Assembly: GCA_019637395.1 (NCBI GenBank)
Contig: JAHBVR010000005.1
Coordinates: 315,312 to 379,311, forward strand
Origin: Vulcanimicrobiota bacterium
GTDB lineage: Bacteria > Vulcanimicrobiota > Xenobia > Xenobiales > JADMJV01
Length of the DNA: 64,000 nt
Reading direction: 5' to 3'
The notes under the pieces were generated by a model. It did not search any database, had not been told where the DNA came from, and was given only the letters and a program-made list of their open reading frames with translations. Position 1 is the stretch's first letter, and every line of letters begins with the position of its first letter. Shown piece by piece: positions 36,145-46,830 of this stretch. A program made the translations under genes and the position numbers.

Positions 36145-38753
36145 GGACCGGTGAAGAGCTTGAGGCGCTCCTCGGCGCCCCGGGCTCGCTCCTGGTAGTC
36201 GGCCAGGCGTTCGCGTTCCTTGGCCACCACTTCCGCTTTGGCTTTGTCCAGGAAGGCTTGATTGGCCAGCTTGCGTTCCGTGCCCTCGGCCAGTTTTTGG
36301 GCATCGGCCAGCTCTTTCTGAAGCCGCGCGACTTCACGAGAAAGATCGAAATCGGCCGGGAAGGGGAGAAAGACTTCCAGTTCGCCCACGCCCTGGGAGA
36401 GCGCCTTGCCGGGACGGCTTTCCCCGATGGTCAGGGGTTCGGCCATGGCCAGCGCTTCCAGCATGGGACGGTTTTGCTCGAGCAAAGCCTGGCCGGCGGC
36501 CGGGGCCACCAGGCAGATTTCGGCTTTCTGCTTGGGCAAGAGGCCCAGTTCGGCGCGCAGGTTGCGCGCCGCCCGCACCACCGCCTGCAAGGTTTCCATT
36601 TCGCTGACGGCCTGAGCGTCCTCCCAGCCGGGTTCCGGCATGGGCGCGTGGATCAGGGGCTGGCGCTCACCGGGCAGGAAATGCCAGAGCTCCTCGGTCA
36701 AAAACGGCATGATCGGATGGCTCAGGCGCATGTAGTGATCCAGCGCATAGATCAGGCATTGGGCCACGCGCTTTTGTTGAGGGGCGTCCTCCCGGAAGAT
36801 CGGCTTGATCAACTCCAGGTACCAGTCACACAGCTCGGTCCAGAAGAATTCGTAAAGGGCGCCGGCGGCCTGGTCGAAATTGTAGCCTTCGATGGCCGCG
36901 CGCACTTTGCGCGTCAACTGGGACACCCGGGTCAACAGCCAGCGGTCGGCCAGCGAGGTGGGTTCGGGCCGGTCGGTGGGCTGCACGTCCTTGGCCAGCG
37001 TCAAGGAAAGCTTGACGGCGTTGAAGATTTTGTTGCAGAAGTTACGGCCCTGTTCGTAACGTTCTTCGGTATGGCGCACATCCTGCGACTGGGTGGCCTG
37101 GCTCATCAAACCGAAGCGGGTGCCGTCGGCGCCGTATTTCTCGATGAGGTCCAGCGGATCGATGCCGGTGCCCTTGGATTTGGACATGCGCTGTCCGTCG
37201 CGGGTCATGATGGTGGCGTGAATGTGCACGTCGCTGTACGGCTTCTCGCCGAGAAACTCGTAGCCGAGCATAATCATGCGGGCCACCCACAGGTTGATGA
37301 TGTCACGCCCCGTCACCAGCACGCTGGTGGGATAAAAATACTTCAGATCGGCGGTCTGCTCCGGCCAGCCAAACACGGAGAACGGCCACAGACCCGAAGA
37401 AAACCAGGTGTCGAGCACATCCGGATCCTGCTCGTAGCGGGCATCGCCGCATTTCGGACAGCCGCCCGTGGGGTCTTCGATGTAGCCCTGACGGTGCTGG
37501 CAGGCCTCGCAGGTCCACACCGGGATGCGGTGGCCCCACCAGATCTGGCGGGAAATACACCAGTCGCGGATGTTCTCCATCCAGGCCAGGTAGGTTTTGG
37601 AATAGCGATCGGGCACGAAGCGCACCTCGCCGTTCTTGACGGCGGCGATGGCCGGTTCGGCCAGGCGTTTCATGTTCATGAACCACTGGTCGGAAAGATA
37701 AGGTTCGATCACCGTGTTGCAACGGTAGCAATGGCCCACCTTGTTGAGGTGCTCTTCTTTTTTGACCAGCAGTCCCTCGGCTTCCAGCTTTGCGGTGACG
37801 GCCCCGCGCGCTTTGAAGCGATCCAGGCCGTTGAACTCACCGGTCAGTTCGTTGAGTTTGCCTGTTTCCGTGAGGCACACCAGTTGCTCGAGATGGTGGC
37901 GCTGGCCGATCTCGAAGTCGGTGGGGTCGTGGGCCGGCGTGATTTTCAGGGCGCCGGTTCCGAAGTCGGTGAGCACGGCCTCGTCAGCGATGATGGGAAT
38001 CTCGCGATTGGCCAGCGGAATCTTGCATGTCTTGCCAATGAGGTGCTGGAAGCGCTCATCGGTCGGGTTCACGGCCACGGCCACGTCGGCGAAGATGGTC
38101 TCGGGACGGGTGGTGGCGATGGTGATTTCATCACTGTATTTCAGGAAGTAGAGAGCCCCTTGAGACTCCTCGTGCTCGACCTCCAGGTCGGAGAGCGCGG
38201 TCAAACAGTGGGGGCACCAGTTGATCAGCCGCTTACCCCGGTAGATGTCACCCTTTTCGAATAACCGCACGAAGACTTCGCGCACCGCCCGCGAGCGGGC
38301 CGCGTCCATGGTGAAGGCTTCACGCTCCCAATCACAGGAAACGCCCAGACGCTTGAGCTGGCCGACGATGGTGTGGCCGTATTGCTCTTTCCATTTCCAG
38401 ACGAGTTTGAGAAACTCGGGACGCCCCACATCATGACGGGTTTTGCCCTCTTTTTTGAGCTGTTTTTCCACCACCGTCTGAGTGGCGATGCCGGCGTGAT
38501 CGGTACCGGGTACCCAGCAGGCTACTTTGCCCAGCATGCGGTGATAGCGGATCAACACGTCCTGAATGGTGTTGTCCAGGGCATGGCCCATATGCAGCGA
38601 GCCGGTGATGTTGGGAGGCGGGATCACGATGGTAAACGGCTCTTTGTTGGGGTCGGGAGTGGCCCGGAAGTGGTGGTTGTCCATCCAGTACTGGTAGGTG
38701 CGAGACTCCACCGTTTTGGCGTCGTAGGTTTTGTCGAGTTCGGTCGTGCTCAT
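36141..38753 (-). CDS. valS: Valyl-tRNA synthetase
   Basis: An 870-residue class I aminoacyl-tRNA synthetase that charges tRNA-Val. The HIGH motif is PPPNITGSLHMGHA (about 46-59), the KMSKS motif is RMSKSKGTGIDP near 522-533, and an editing domain lies between them with TTRPETIFADVAVAVNP near 213-229. A zinc-binding Cys set (WTCEACQHRQGY, GGCPKCGDARY) is near 415-440. A C-terminal coiled coil (DLSREVARLQKELADAQKLAE) matches the bacterial ValRS arm. The start is ATG at 38753. Length and domains are complete. It is followed by a translationally coupled TPR protein. Confidence 0.97.
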   Translation of the reverse strand: MSTTELDKTYDAKTVESRTYQYWMDNHHFRATPDPNKEPFTIVIPPPNITGSLHMGHALDNTIQDVLIRYHRMLGKVACWVPGTDHAGIATQTVVEKQLKKEGKTRHDVGRPEFLKLVWKWKEQYGHTIVGQLKRLGVSCDWEREAFTMDAARSRAVREVFVRLFEKGDIYRGKRLINWCPHCLTALSDLEVEHEESQGALYFLKYSDEITIATTRPETIFADVAVAVNPTDERFQHLIGKTCKIPLANREIPIIADEAVLTDFGTGALKITPAHDPTDFEIGQRHHLEQLVCLTETGKLNELTGEFNGLDRFKARGAVTAKLEAEGLLVKKEEHLNKVGHCYRCNTVIEPYLSDQWFMNMKRLAEPAIAAVKNGEVRFVPDRYSKTYLAWMENIRDWCISRQIWWGHRIPVWTCEACQHRQGYIEDPTGGCPKCGDARYEQDPDVLDTWFSSGLWPFSVFGWPEQTADLKYFYPTSVLVTGRDIINLWVARMIMLGYEFLGEKPYSDVHIHATIMTRDGQRMSKSKGTGIDPLDLIEKYGADGTRFGLMSQATQSQDVRHTEERYEQGRNFCNKIFNAVKLSLTLAKDVQPTDRPEPTSLADRWLLTRVSQLTRKVRAAIEGYNFDQAAGALYEFFWTELCDWYLELIKPIFREDAPQQKRVAQCLIYALDHYMRLSHPIMPFLTEELWHFLPGERQPLIHAPMPEPGWEDAQAVSEMETLQAVVRAARNLRAELGLLPKQKAEICLVAPAAGQALLEQNRPMLEALAMAEPLTIGESRPGKALSQGVGELEVFLPFPADFDLSREVARLQKELADAQKLAEGTERKLANQAFLDKAKAEVVAKERERLADYQERARGAEERLKLFTGP

Positions 38754-38830
38754 GATGGGCTTGCCTTCCCCTCAGGCCGGGCGAGATCCTCGAAAAGAGG
38801 AAACGCGGATTTTTCTCGCACTAGGCAGCC

Positions 38831-40638
<1,808 letters not shown>

Positions 40639-40642
<4 letters not shown>

Positions 40643-41505
40643 TAAAGTTCCTCCAGCCACGGGTGGATCAGGGGGATGGGTCGGTTTCGGTAGGCCATCC
40701 GCTCCTTGCGGTTGATGACCTGCTGAGATCCCAGCATGCTGAAGTGATGGTTGCGCCGCCAGGGAAATCCGGCCAGGTCCACGCCTTTTTCCGCGAACTC
40801 GGTAGGGGAGAGCTTGAGCAGTTGGCGATAGCTCAGACCTTGTCCGTAGTAGTCGGGGCTGTACTGGGCGGGTCGGATCCACTCTTTTCCGTGGCGAAAG
40901 AAGGCGCCGCCGGGCCGGCCTGTCTGATTGCGCAAATCGGCGTAAAGCCTCTGAGCGTTGATAGGATGGGGCTGAAAGTCGCTTTCCAGCAAATCCTCGG
41001 AAAAATAAATCTCCAGGTGACGCTGCCCCTCTCCAGCGGGGCGCACGCTCACGAACAGCCACCAGATTCCGTCCAGCTGTAAAAGAGTACCGTCGCAGGC
41101 ATCGACGCCTTTGAGCAGAGTGCGGGCGTGGCGCCAGCGCTGCGGAAACTGTTCGCATTCATAAAGATCCACATTGCCGTTGGCGCAGGCTTCGGGCAAT
41201 AGCCAGAGCCGGCCCTGATAGTGAAGCGGAAAAGGATAAGACAGATGGTAGGGTCGATCCATCAGCAACTGGCCATCGCTTCCGTCCGGACGGCACAGCG
41301 CCAGTCTGCCCTTATTGGCCAGATATTCGAATTCCTCAAAAAGAATCCAGGTTTCGCCTTTCCACTCCAACAAAAACGGGTCGGCCCGGTAAGTCAGGAA
41401 CGGCTGCGGCAGGCGGCGCCACTCCCCACCATCCTTCCGGTGGTAGAGAGCGAAGCAGTCCTTGGGCAGGCGATGCAGGCCCTCTAAGGTTTTCCACAGT
41501 TGCAT
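40639..41505 (-). CDS. Five-bladed beta-propeller, glucosamine-IPC-transferase N-terminal-like (GH43-like)
   Basis: A 288-residue protein with repeated beta-propeller motifs: RADPFLLEWKGETWILFEEFEY near 38-59, then SYPFPLHYQGRLWLLPEA and DGTLLQLDGIWWLFVSVRP. This layout is the domain seen at the N-terminus of glucosamine inositolphosphorylceramide transferase-like proteins and is related to GH43-like folds. Bacterial copies sit in cell-surface glycan clusters, often near formyltransferases or glycosyltransferases. The clear catalytic acidic set of GH43 cannot be verified by eye. It is soluble with no signal peptide. The divergent glycosyltransferase gene starts 58 bases away. Confidence 0.7.
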
Positions 41506-41563
41506 CGGCAGCGCTTCCGCGCCGCCCGGCAGGACCCTGGTAGTACCGCAAGAAGCGCGGGCT

Positions 41564-42868
41564 ATGTCGCGGAAAGCCCTGCTGGGATTGGTTTTGCTGG
41601 GCTGGTCCCTGCGTCTGCTTCCATGCGCCTGGTACGACCTCGATTACGATGAAGGGGTGTATTACTCGGCTGCCGCCCTCTGGATCCGGGGCATTTGGCC
41701 CTATCGGGATACCGTCATCGTACATCCGCCCGGAGTGCTCTACGCCCTTTTGCCCGTGGCCTGGCTGCCTCCGGATTCGGGCTGGATGGTGGCGCGTCTG
41801 GCCATGACGGTGGTGGGTGCCCTCAACATTTATCTGATGGGCCGCCTGGCCGGGCGCGTGCTGGGAGCCCGGGCCGGTTATCTGGCCGCTCTGTGCTATG
41901 CCATTTATCCGGAAGCGGCCAGCACTGAGCGGCGTATTTTGCTGGAGCCATTGCTGAACACCTGTGCGCTGGCGCTGCTCTCCACGCGCGGCTGGAAAGC
42001 CGCCTGGTGGGGAGGCTGCGCTCTGTGCGTCAAGGCCTGGGGTACCCTCTGGCTCTTCTCCAGCCTGCCGCGCCTGCGCGGCTGGGCCGTGCTGGGCGGC
42101 CTCATCGGCGTCTTGCTTTGCCTGCCGGCGGTGATTGCCTCACCCCACGGTTTCTACGTCGACGTTTTCTGGTTTCAGGCCCACCGTCCGTCCCATGGAT
42201 TGGACAGCGCTTTCGAGCGCCTCTGGGATATTTTCGATCCCCGCCATCTGGCCATAACCCTGCTGGCTTTCGTCGGCTACGTCGGCAGTCGCCGGCGTTG
42301 GGACCCGGTATCCCTGCAGGTGAGCGCCAGCTGGCTCTTGCTGGTGGGCGCCTTTTACCTGGCCCCCGGCCATTTCTTTCATTATCGCGCTCAACTGGCC
42401 ATTCCCGAGTGCTTCTGGGCGGGCGCCGCTGTGGAAACGGTGCTGCGCCACCGCCGCCTGGCGACTCTGTGGTTGACGGTACCCTTTGGTTTTGTGCTGG
42501 CCCTGTGTCTGAAAACCGACACTGAACACATTCAGCGAGCTCAGACCATCCGGGAGCACGTTCCTCCCGGTGAAACCGTCTTCGCTTTTGAACCCAGTGT
42601 TTTGCTACGCGCCGGCCGGCTTCCCGACTGGCAGGGTAAGGCTCCGGTGGTCACCGATAGTTACGGGATGATGCTGATCGATGCCGGGCCCAACCAGGCC
42701 AGTGTCATCGCGGCCATGGCTAACCCGGCTTCGCGCACCCGCGTCAATCAGCGCCTGGCCTTGAGCCAGTGGCTGGTGGTGGATGACCGGGCTTTTGAAC
42801 AGGTCTCTTTCGACTGGTGCAAAGCCCACTATCGCCCTTGCTATGGAGACGTGTGGCGCGCCCGCTGA
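41564..42868 (+). CDS. Membrane glycosyltransferase, ArnT/PMT-like (GT-C fold)
   Basis: A 434-residue polytopic protein from ATG 41564; the in-frame extension to 41462 overlaps the divergent gene and is not credible. YDLDYDEGVYYSAA near 21-34 is the DE-containing motif of GT39/GT83-type transferases, which use lipid-linked sugars in the periplasm. About nine to ten hydrophobic helices follow, then a soluble C-terminal part (about 330-434). The acceptor is unknown. It overlaps the DUF2079 gene and lies near a propeller protein and an ABC exporter, so a surface-glycan locus is likely. Confidence 0.85.
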   Translation: MSRKALLGLVLLGWSLRLLPCAWYDLDYDEGVYYSAAALWIRGIWPYRDTVIVHPPGVLYALLPVAWLPPDSGWMVARLAMTVVGALNIYLMGRLAGRVLGARAGYLAALCYAIYPEAASTERRILLEPLLNTCALALLSTRGWKAAWWGGCALCVKAWGTLWLFSSLPRLRGWAVLGGLIGVLLCLPAVIASPHGFYVDVFWFQAHRPSHGLDSAFERLWDIFDPRHLAITLLAFVGYVGSRRRWDPVSLQVSASWLLLVGAFYLAPGHFFHYRAQLAIPECFWAGAAVETVLRHRRLATLWLTVPFGFVLALCLKTDTEHIQRAQTIREHVPPGETVFAFEPSVLLRAGRLPDWQGKAPVVTDSYGMMLIDAGPNQASVIAAMANPASRTRVNQRLALSQWLVVDDRAFEQVSFDWCKAHYRPCYGDVWRAR

Positions 42869-44898
42869 TCGGCTGCATGCTGGTCTACTGGCTGATTTTC
42901 AGCGGTTGGTCGCTGGCTTTACATCGTAATCTGGACACCGGCATTTTCGACCTGGGCATTCATTGTCAGGCCATGTGGTTGTTTGCTCAGGGGCTTCCGG
43001 ACTTTCTGACCACCCGGGGGATGCCGTCCCTGGCCGACCATTTTACGCCTGTTCTGTTCCTGTTGGCCCCGCTGGCCCGGCCGGAACTGGCTTTGATTTT
43101 TCAGTCGGTGGTGCTGGCTTCAGCTGCCTGGCCGCTTTATCGACTGGCTCGCCTGGAATTGGAGGAGAAACCGGCCTTCGGACTGGCGCTGGCCTACTTG
43201 CTCCAACCCGGACTGTGGTCGGCCAACCTGTTCGACTTTCACGCCTCTACTCTGGCCCTGGGCACGCTCAGTTGGGCCCTGTGGGGACTGCACAGCGGGC
43301 GCCCGGGCCTTTATTTCGTGTCTCTGATCCTGACGCTGGGAGAGGGGGAAGCACTGGGGATCAGCGTGCTTTTGTTAGCGCCGGAGGCCTGGCGAGCGGG
43401 GCGCCGCCGCACGGCACTGGCTACCTTTTGCCTGGGAGCGGCGGGAATGCTGGTGGCCGGTCTGGTGATGCGCGCCGCCAATGGAGGGCAAGGTTCCCAG
43501 TACCAGTCACTCTTCGCGCAGCCTAATTTGAACGTCTCGAGCTGGCTGTTTTACTGCTTGTTGCTTTTGTTGCCGCTGCTTTTTCTACCGCTGGCGGGCT
43601 GGCCCCGGTTGTTGCCGGTTCTACCGGTGGTGGTGGCCAATTGCTTGAGCTGGCGGGATGGGCAGCGCGGTCTGGACCATCACTATCTCTCGAGTATTTT
43701 GCCTTTTTTGATGTGGGCCGCGGTGGCCGGGCTGCGGCGCTGGCGCCCGCCGGCCTGGAGCCTGGGCCTGTTGCTGGTGGCCAATTTGCTGATGCATCGC
43801 TGGTTGTTGCTGACGGCCCTGCGTCCCCATCCCGAGCTGGTGGAGCTGCCAGCCGGCGCCAGTGTCAGCGCGGACAACGCTCCAGGGGCCCACCTGTGCC
43901 TGCGCCGGTCGCTCTTTCTGTTTCCCAACCCGCTGCAGCCGCTCTGTTGGGGCAACCGCACCGAGGCCATGGTGGAAACCATCGGTCAGGCCGGCCAGCC
44001 CCCCCTCCCCGGCAGCCTGCACCGCCGCCTGGAAGAATGTGGCCTGGACTATATCGTGCTCAGCCTGGCCCAGGACACCTGGCCTCTGCGCCCTTTGGAC
44101 AAGGCCTACTGGCTGAGCGAATTGCGCCGATCCGAACTCTACCGCGAGATTTCTCCCGGAGTTTTCCAGAGAGTGGTTAAGGCTCCGTTGCGTATGCCCT
44201 CGCTGGAAATTGTACCCCGACTGTCGGGTGATGGCGAGGTGCTGGTCTACGCCAATGAGCTTGGAGTGTGGCGTCAGGTCATGGGCCAGCCCGCTCGATT
44301 CTTGGGAGCGGGACACTCTCCCGAAGTCAGCGACGATGGCGAGCGCGTGATCTTTGTCAGCGAAGCCCAGAACCTGGTTGCCGGCGACCGCAACTGCTCG
44401 GCCGATTGTTTCTTGTGGGAAGCGGGCCGTTTGACGCGGCTGGGTCCCGACGGCCCGCCGGGCAGGGTCTCCGCCTATTGGGGCGGGTTCGGCCCGGACG
44501 GCCAGCCGGTGGTGCTCGGTTACGGCCCCGAGCGCCAGCCGGCCGGCGCTACCGGCCTGTGGATTGGGCCTGTGCGCGACGGCGCCGGTACGGTGATTGG
44601 CGCAGACGGTTGGCTGCAGCCGAAAGGAGTAAGTCGTATTTCATGTCGGCGAATGGGCCGGCACTACCAGCTGCTGGAAGGTCAGCGGGCCTTGACCGCA
44701 GGGGATATCGACAGCCTGGAGCCCAGTCTGAGCCGAGACGGCCAATGGCTGGCCTACAATCGCGGCGGCCGCGTCCTCCTCAGGCATGGCGACCGCCAGT
44801 GGGACCTCGGCCCCGGCTACAACCCTTGCCTTTCCGGCGATGGAGGCTGGCTGGTCTTTGCCCGGGGGGCGCAGGTCATCTGGCGTAGAGTTCGTTGA
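42853..44898 (+). CDS. DUF2079-type membrane protein fused to a TolB-like propeller
   Basis: A 681-residue protein from the GTG at 42853, preceded by GGAG; a GTG at 42817 is also possible. The first half (about 1-330) is polytopic and resembles DUF2079 (DTGIFDLGIHCQAMWLFAQG near 28-47 and DHFTPVLFLLAPL), a GT-C-like family. The remaining part has short repeats of the form LSGDGE, VSDDGERVIF, LSRDGQWLAYN and LSGDGGWLVF, typical of TolB/WD40-like PD40 propellers, presumably periplasmic. The combination suggests a glycan-transfer enzyme with a recognition propeller. Acceptor and activity are unknown. Confidence 0.8.
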   Translation: MARPLIGCMLVYWLIFSGWSLALHRNLDTGIFDLGIHCQAMWLFAQGLPDFLTTRGMPSLADHFTPVLFLLAPLARPELALIFQSVVLASAAWPLYRLARLELEEKPAFGLALAYLLQPGLWSANLFDFHASTLALGTLSWALWGLHSGRPGLYFVSLILTLGEGEALGISVLLLAPEAWRAGRRRTALATFCLGAAGMLVAGLVMRAANGGQGSQYQSLFAQPNLNVSSWLFYCLLLLLPLLFLPLAGWPRLLPVLPVVVANCLSWRDGQRGLDHHYLSSILPFLMWAAVAGLRRWRPPAWSLGLLLVANLLMHRWLLLTALRPHPELVELPAGASVSADNAPGAHLCLRRSLFLFPNPLQPLCWGNRTEAMVETIGQAGQPPLPGSLHRRLEECGLDYIVLSLAQDTWPLRPLDKAYWLSELRRSELYREISPGVFQRVVKAPLRMPSLEIVPRLSGDGEVLVYANELGVWRQVMGQPARFLGAGHSPEVSDDGERVIFVSEAQNLVAGDRNCSADCFLWEAGRLTRLGPDGPPGRVSAYWGGFGPDGQPVVLGYGPERQPAGATGLWIGPVRDGAGTVIGADGWLQPKGVSRISCRRMGRHYQLLEGQRALTAGDIDSLEPSLSRDGQWLAYNRGGRVLLRHGDRQWDLGPGYNPCLSGDGGWLVFARGAQVIWRRVR

Positions 44899-44899
44899 C

Positions 44900-45547
44900 T
44901 TACTCGGCGGAGCTGATTCGCTTTTCCATCGGTTCGGCGGCGCTGGGCCCGACATGCAGGCGAACCCGCGTCGGCAAATGGCGTTCCCACTCCAGCAATT
45001 CCAGACTCAAACCCGGCATCTGATGCTGCACGCACCAGTGGCGGGTGCGGCAGACGTAGCGCCATTCGTCCTCATAGGCCAGAGCCTCGGAAGCTCCGCT
45101 GACCAGATGACGGACTTCGTGCTGTAGAGTGGCCAGGGTGGCCACCAGGTCTGCGTCGGCTATTCCCGTGCAGAAACGGGGAGCCAGCATCTGCTGGCAG
45201 GTAAAGCACAAGTTGGGATTGAGCAGAATGCGCTTGCGCTCATCGGTATAACCGAAGGCGGCACGCTCCTCGGGGCGAGCGAAGGTCATTTTGTCCATAG
45301 CGCGGATGCGATGTTCCTTGAGCATGGTCGCCAGCAAGGGGTGCTCGCGGCCCTCCTGCTGCTTCCAGAGGTCCAGGGCGGCCACCACGACCCGTTCCTC
45401 TGAACCGGTCAGCGGTCGCGATAAAAACCTCCGACCCTCCCGCAGGGTCAGCATGGAGGCGCCAAAGATTAGCATGGATAGAGAAAATACCAACCACACC
45501 CAGGGTGGCGGCATACGCCAGAAGTCGCTTACTTGCTCGGAGTGCAC
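44900..45547 (-). CDS. Membrane-anchored HExxH putative metalloprotease
   Basis: A 215-residue protein with one N-terminal membrane segment (about 16-36) and a soluble domain. LQHEVRHLVSGASEALAYEDEW (near 142-163) contains HEVRH, the HExxH zinc-protease motif, followed by Glu residues suited as a third ligand. FTCQQM and other Cys are nearby. No larger family is recognised. Its start overlaps the end of the anti-sigma gene by 19 bases, so the two are co-transcribed. A role in regulated cleavage is possible. The single HExxH may also be coincidental, so the enzyme call is tentative. Confidence 0.65.
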   Translation of the reverse strand: MHSEQVSDFWRMPPPWVWLVFSLSMLIFGASMLTLREGRRFLSRPLTGSEERVVVAALDLWKQQEGREHPLLATMLKEHRIRAMDKMTFARPEERAAFGYTDERKRILLNPNLCFTCQQMLAPRFCTGIADADLVATLATLQHEVRHLVSGASEALAYEDEWRYVCRTRHWCVQHQMPGLSLELLEWERHLPTRVRLHVGPSAAEPMEKRISSAE

Positions 45548-46134
45548 TTCAGCGTGTAGGAGTGATGATCGGGGCTGACTTGATAACCGGGAGTGTAAGT
45601 ATCCTGGCCGCTGTCAGGGCAGTCGGGTAGCTTTTGTAAATACTCCGGCTGCAGTTGGCTCAAGCGCTCCGGATAGCGACCCTGATGCTCGCTCCGATAG
45701 GCTTCCAGCGCCTGGGTGACCACCTTGAGGCTGCGTTGACAGGCGCTGCCGTCGCTGCTGGAACGCCCCCGCCAGAGGTGGGGGCTGAGCACCTGGCCCA
45801 GAAGCACGACCGTTACGGCTACGGTGGCCAGACCGGTCAGCGGGGTGGGCCGGTGGGAAGCGAAGCGACCCAGGGCGCGATCGAGGCGGGCCCAGAAGCC
45901 CGGCTTTTTCTCAGCCTCCAGCCGAATAGCCGCCATGGTGCGCTCGCCCAGGTCTCTTGGAGGCTCTTCGGCCTGCCAGTGCTGCATATCGGCCAGACCA
46001 AATTGCAGCAGCTCCCATTGGGAACGGCAGTCGGAGCAGTCGGACAGGTGGCGGGACAGGCCTTCGTCCGCTCTTTCGTCCAGTTGCCCGAGCGCGCGTT
46101 CCGGCAGCAACTCCTGGTAATCTTCGCAGGTCAT
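45529..46134 (-). CDS. ZAS-type anti-sigma factor with pilin-like C-terminal domain
   Basis: A 201-residue protein from the ATG at 46134; upstream in-frame codons overlap the divergent sigma gene and are not credible. The N-terminus has the zinc-binding anti-sigma pattern with HLSDCSDC near 29-36 (H-x3-C-x2-C). One membrane helix lies near 98-117. The C-terminal domain (about 125-201) looks like a soluble pseudopilin: ALEAYRSEHQGRYPERLSQLQPEYLQKLPD, then YTPGY and strands. The divergent neighbour is the ECF sigma factor 91 bases away, a natural partner. The extracytoplasmic domain may sense an envelope signal. Confidence 0.8.
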   Translation of the reverse strand: MTCEDYQELLPERALGQLDERADEGLSRHLSDCSDCRSQWELLQFGLADMQHWQAEEPPRDLGERTMAAIRLEAEKKPGFWARLDRALGRFASHRPTPLTGLATVAVTVVLLGQVLSPHLWRGRSSSDGSACQRSLKVVTQALEAYRSEHQGRYPERLSQLQPEYLQKLPDCPDSGQDTYTPGYQVSPDHHSYTLKCTPSK

Positions 46135-46225
46135 CTTCAATTCTTCGCTATCCTTCGAGGGAATCTTTTTCGATACGCCGGTTGCCAGGCATTGGTTCAA
46201 AAAAAGCCGAACCTCCGCCGTCAAC

Positions 46226-46783
46226 ATGAGCGACCTGTCCGATGAAGCCCTCATGGAGCGCATCCAGAAAGGCGAAACGCATTTGCTGGAGCTGCTGATC
46301 AAGCGCTACGAGAAACCGCTCTTTGCCTACGCCTTTCGCGTGGTGCAGCAGCGCAACGCGGCCGAAGATGCCTTTCAGGAGACCTTTCTACGCGTCTTTC
46401 GCAAGCGTGACAGTTATCGCGCCGGCGCGTCTTTCCGGCCCTGGCTCTACACGATTTGCCTGAACACCTGCCGGGACGCCTTGCGTGCCCGGGCTCGCCG
46501 GCCCGAATCGGAGCTGGAGAAAGCCGCCCTCTTTGTGCCCGATGCTCAGCCCGGACCGGAAACGCTTTCCTCGCAAAGCATGCTGGCCGAACGCATTAAA
46601 GAAGCCATTGGAAAATTGCCCGAAAAACAGCGTGAAGTCTTTCTGCTCAGCTACTATCAGCAACTGCAGTATCCCGAAATCTCGGAAATTCTGGAGATCC
46701 CGGTGGGCACCGTCAAATCGCGCATGTTTCACGCCAGCCGTTTCCTGGCCGAACAACTCAAGGATTACCGCGACCAGGCATGA
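46226..46783 (+). CDS. ECF-family RNA polymerase sigma factor
   Basis: A 185-residue sigma-70 ECF protein. Region 2 (about 20-90) has the core-binding AEDAFQETFLRVFRKRDSYR, and region 4 (about 128-180) has LPEKQREVFLLSYYQQLQYPEISEILEIPVGTVKSRMFHAS for -35 binding. The anti-sigma gene is divergent rather than downstream. The stop is followed at 46788-46812 by the hairpin repeat and then by carbonic anhydrase. Its target promoters are unknown, though it may control its own divergent region. Confidence 0.93.
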   Translation: MSDLSDEALMERIQKGETHLLELLIKRYEKPLFAYAFRVVQQRNAAEDAFQETFLRVFRKRDSYRAGASFRPWLYTICLNTCRDALRARARRPESELEKAALFVPDAQPGPETLSSQSMLAERIKEAIGKLPEKQREVFLLSYYQQLQYPEISEILEIPVGTVKSRMFHASRFLAEQLKDYRDQA

Positions 46784-46787
46784 TGCT

Positions 46788-46812
46788 CAGGGGGAGGCGG
46801 CAGCCCCCCCTG
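46788..46812. repeat. 25-base hairpin element, copy 2
   Basis: CAGGGGG and CCCCCTG form the arms, five bases after the sigma-factor stop. It shares 21 of 25 bases with 23249-23273, with a compensating change in the outer pair. Confidence 0.6.
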
Positions 46813-46830
46813 TTGCGAAGGTTGCGGCCT

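Noticed and set aside
36258-38264. A 668-residue frame antisense to valS
   Set aside because: It has the composition typical of an antisense shadow and no motif; valS motifs are complete.
42817-42852. Earlier GTG start for the DUF2079 protein
   Set aside because: It would overlap the upstream gene by 52 bases without a ribosome site; GTG at 42853 has GGAG just before it. Not excluded.
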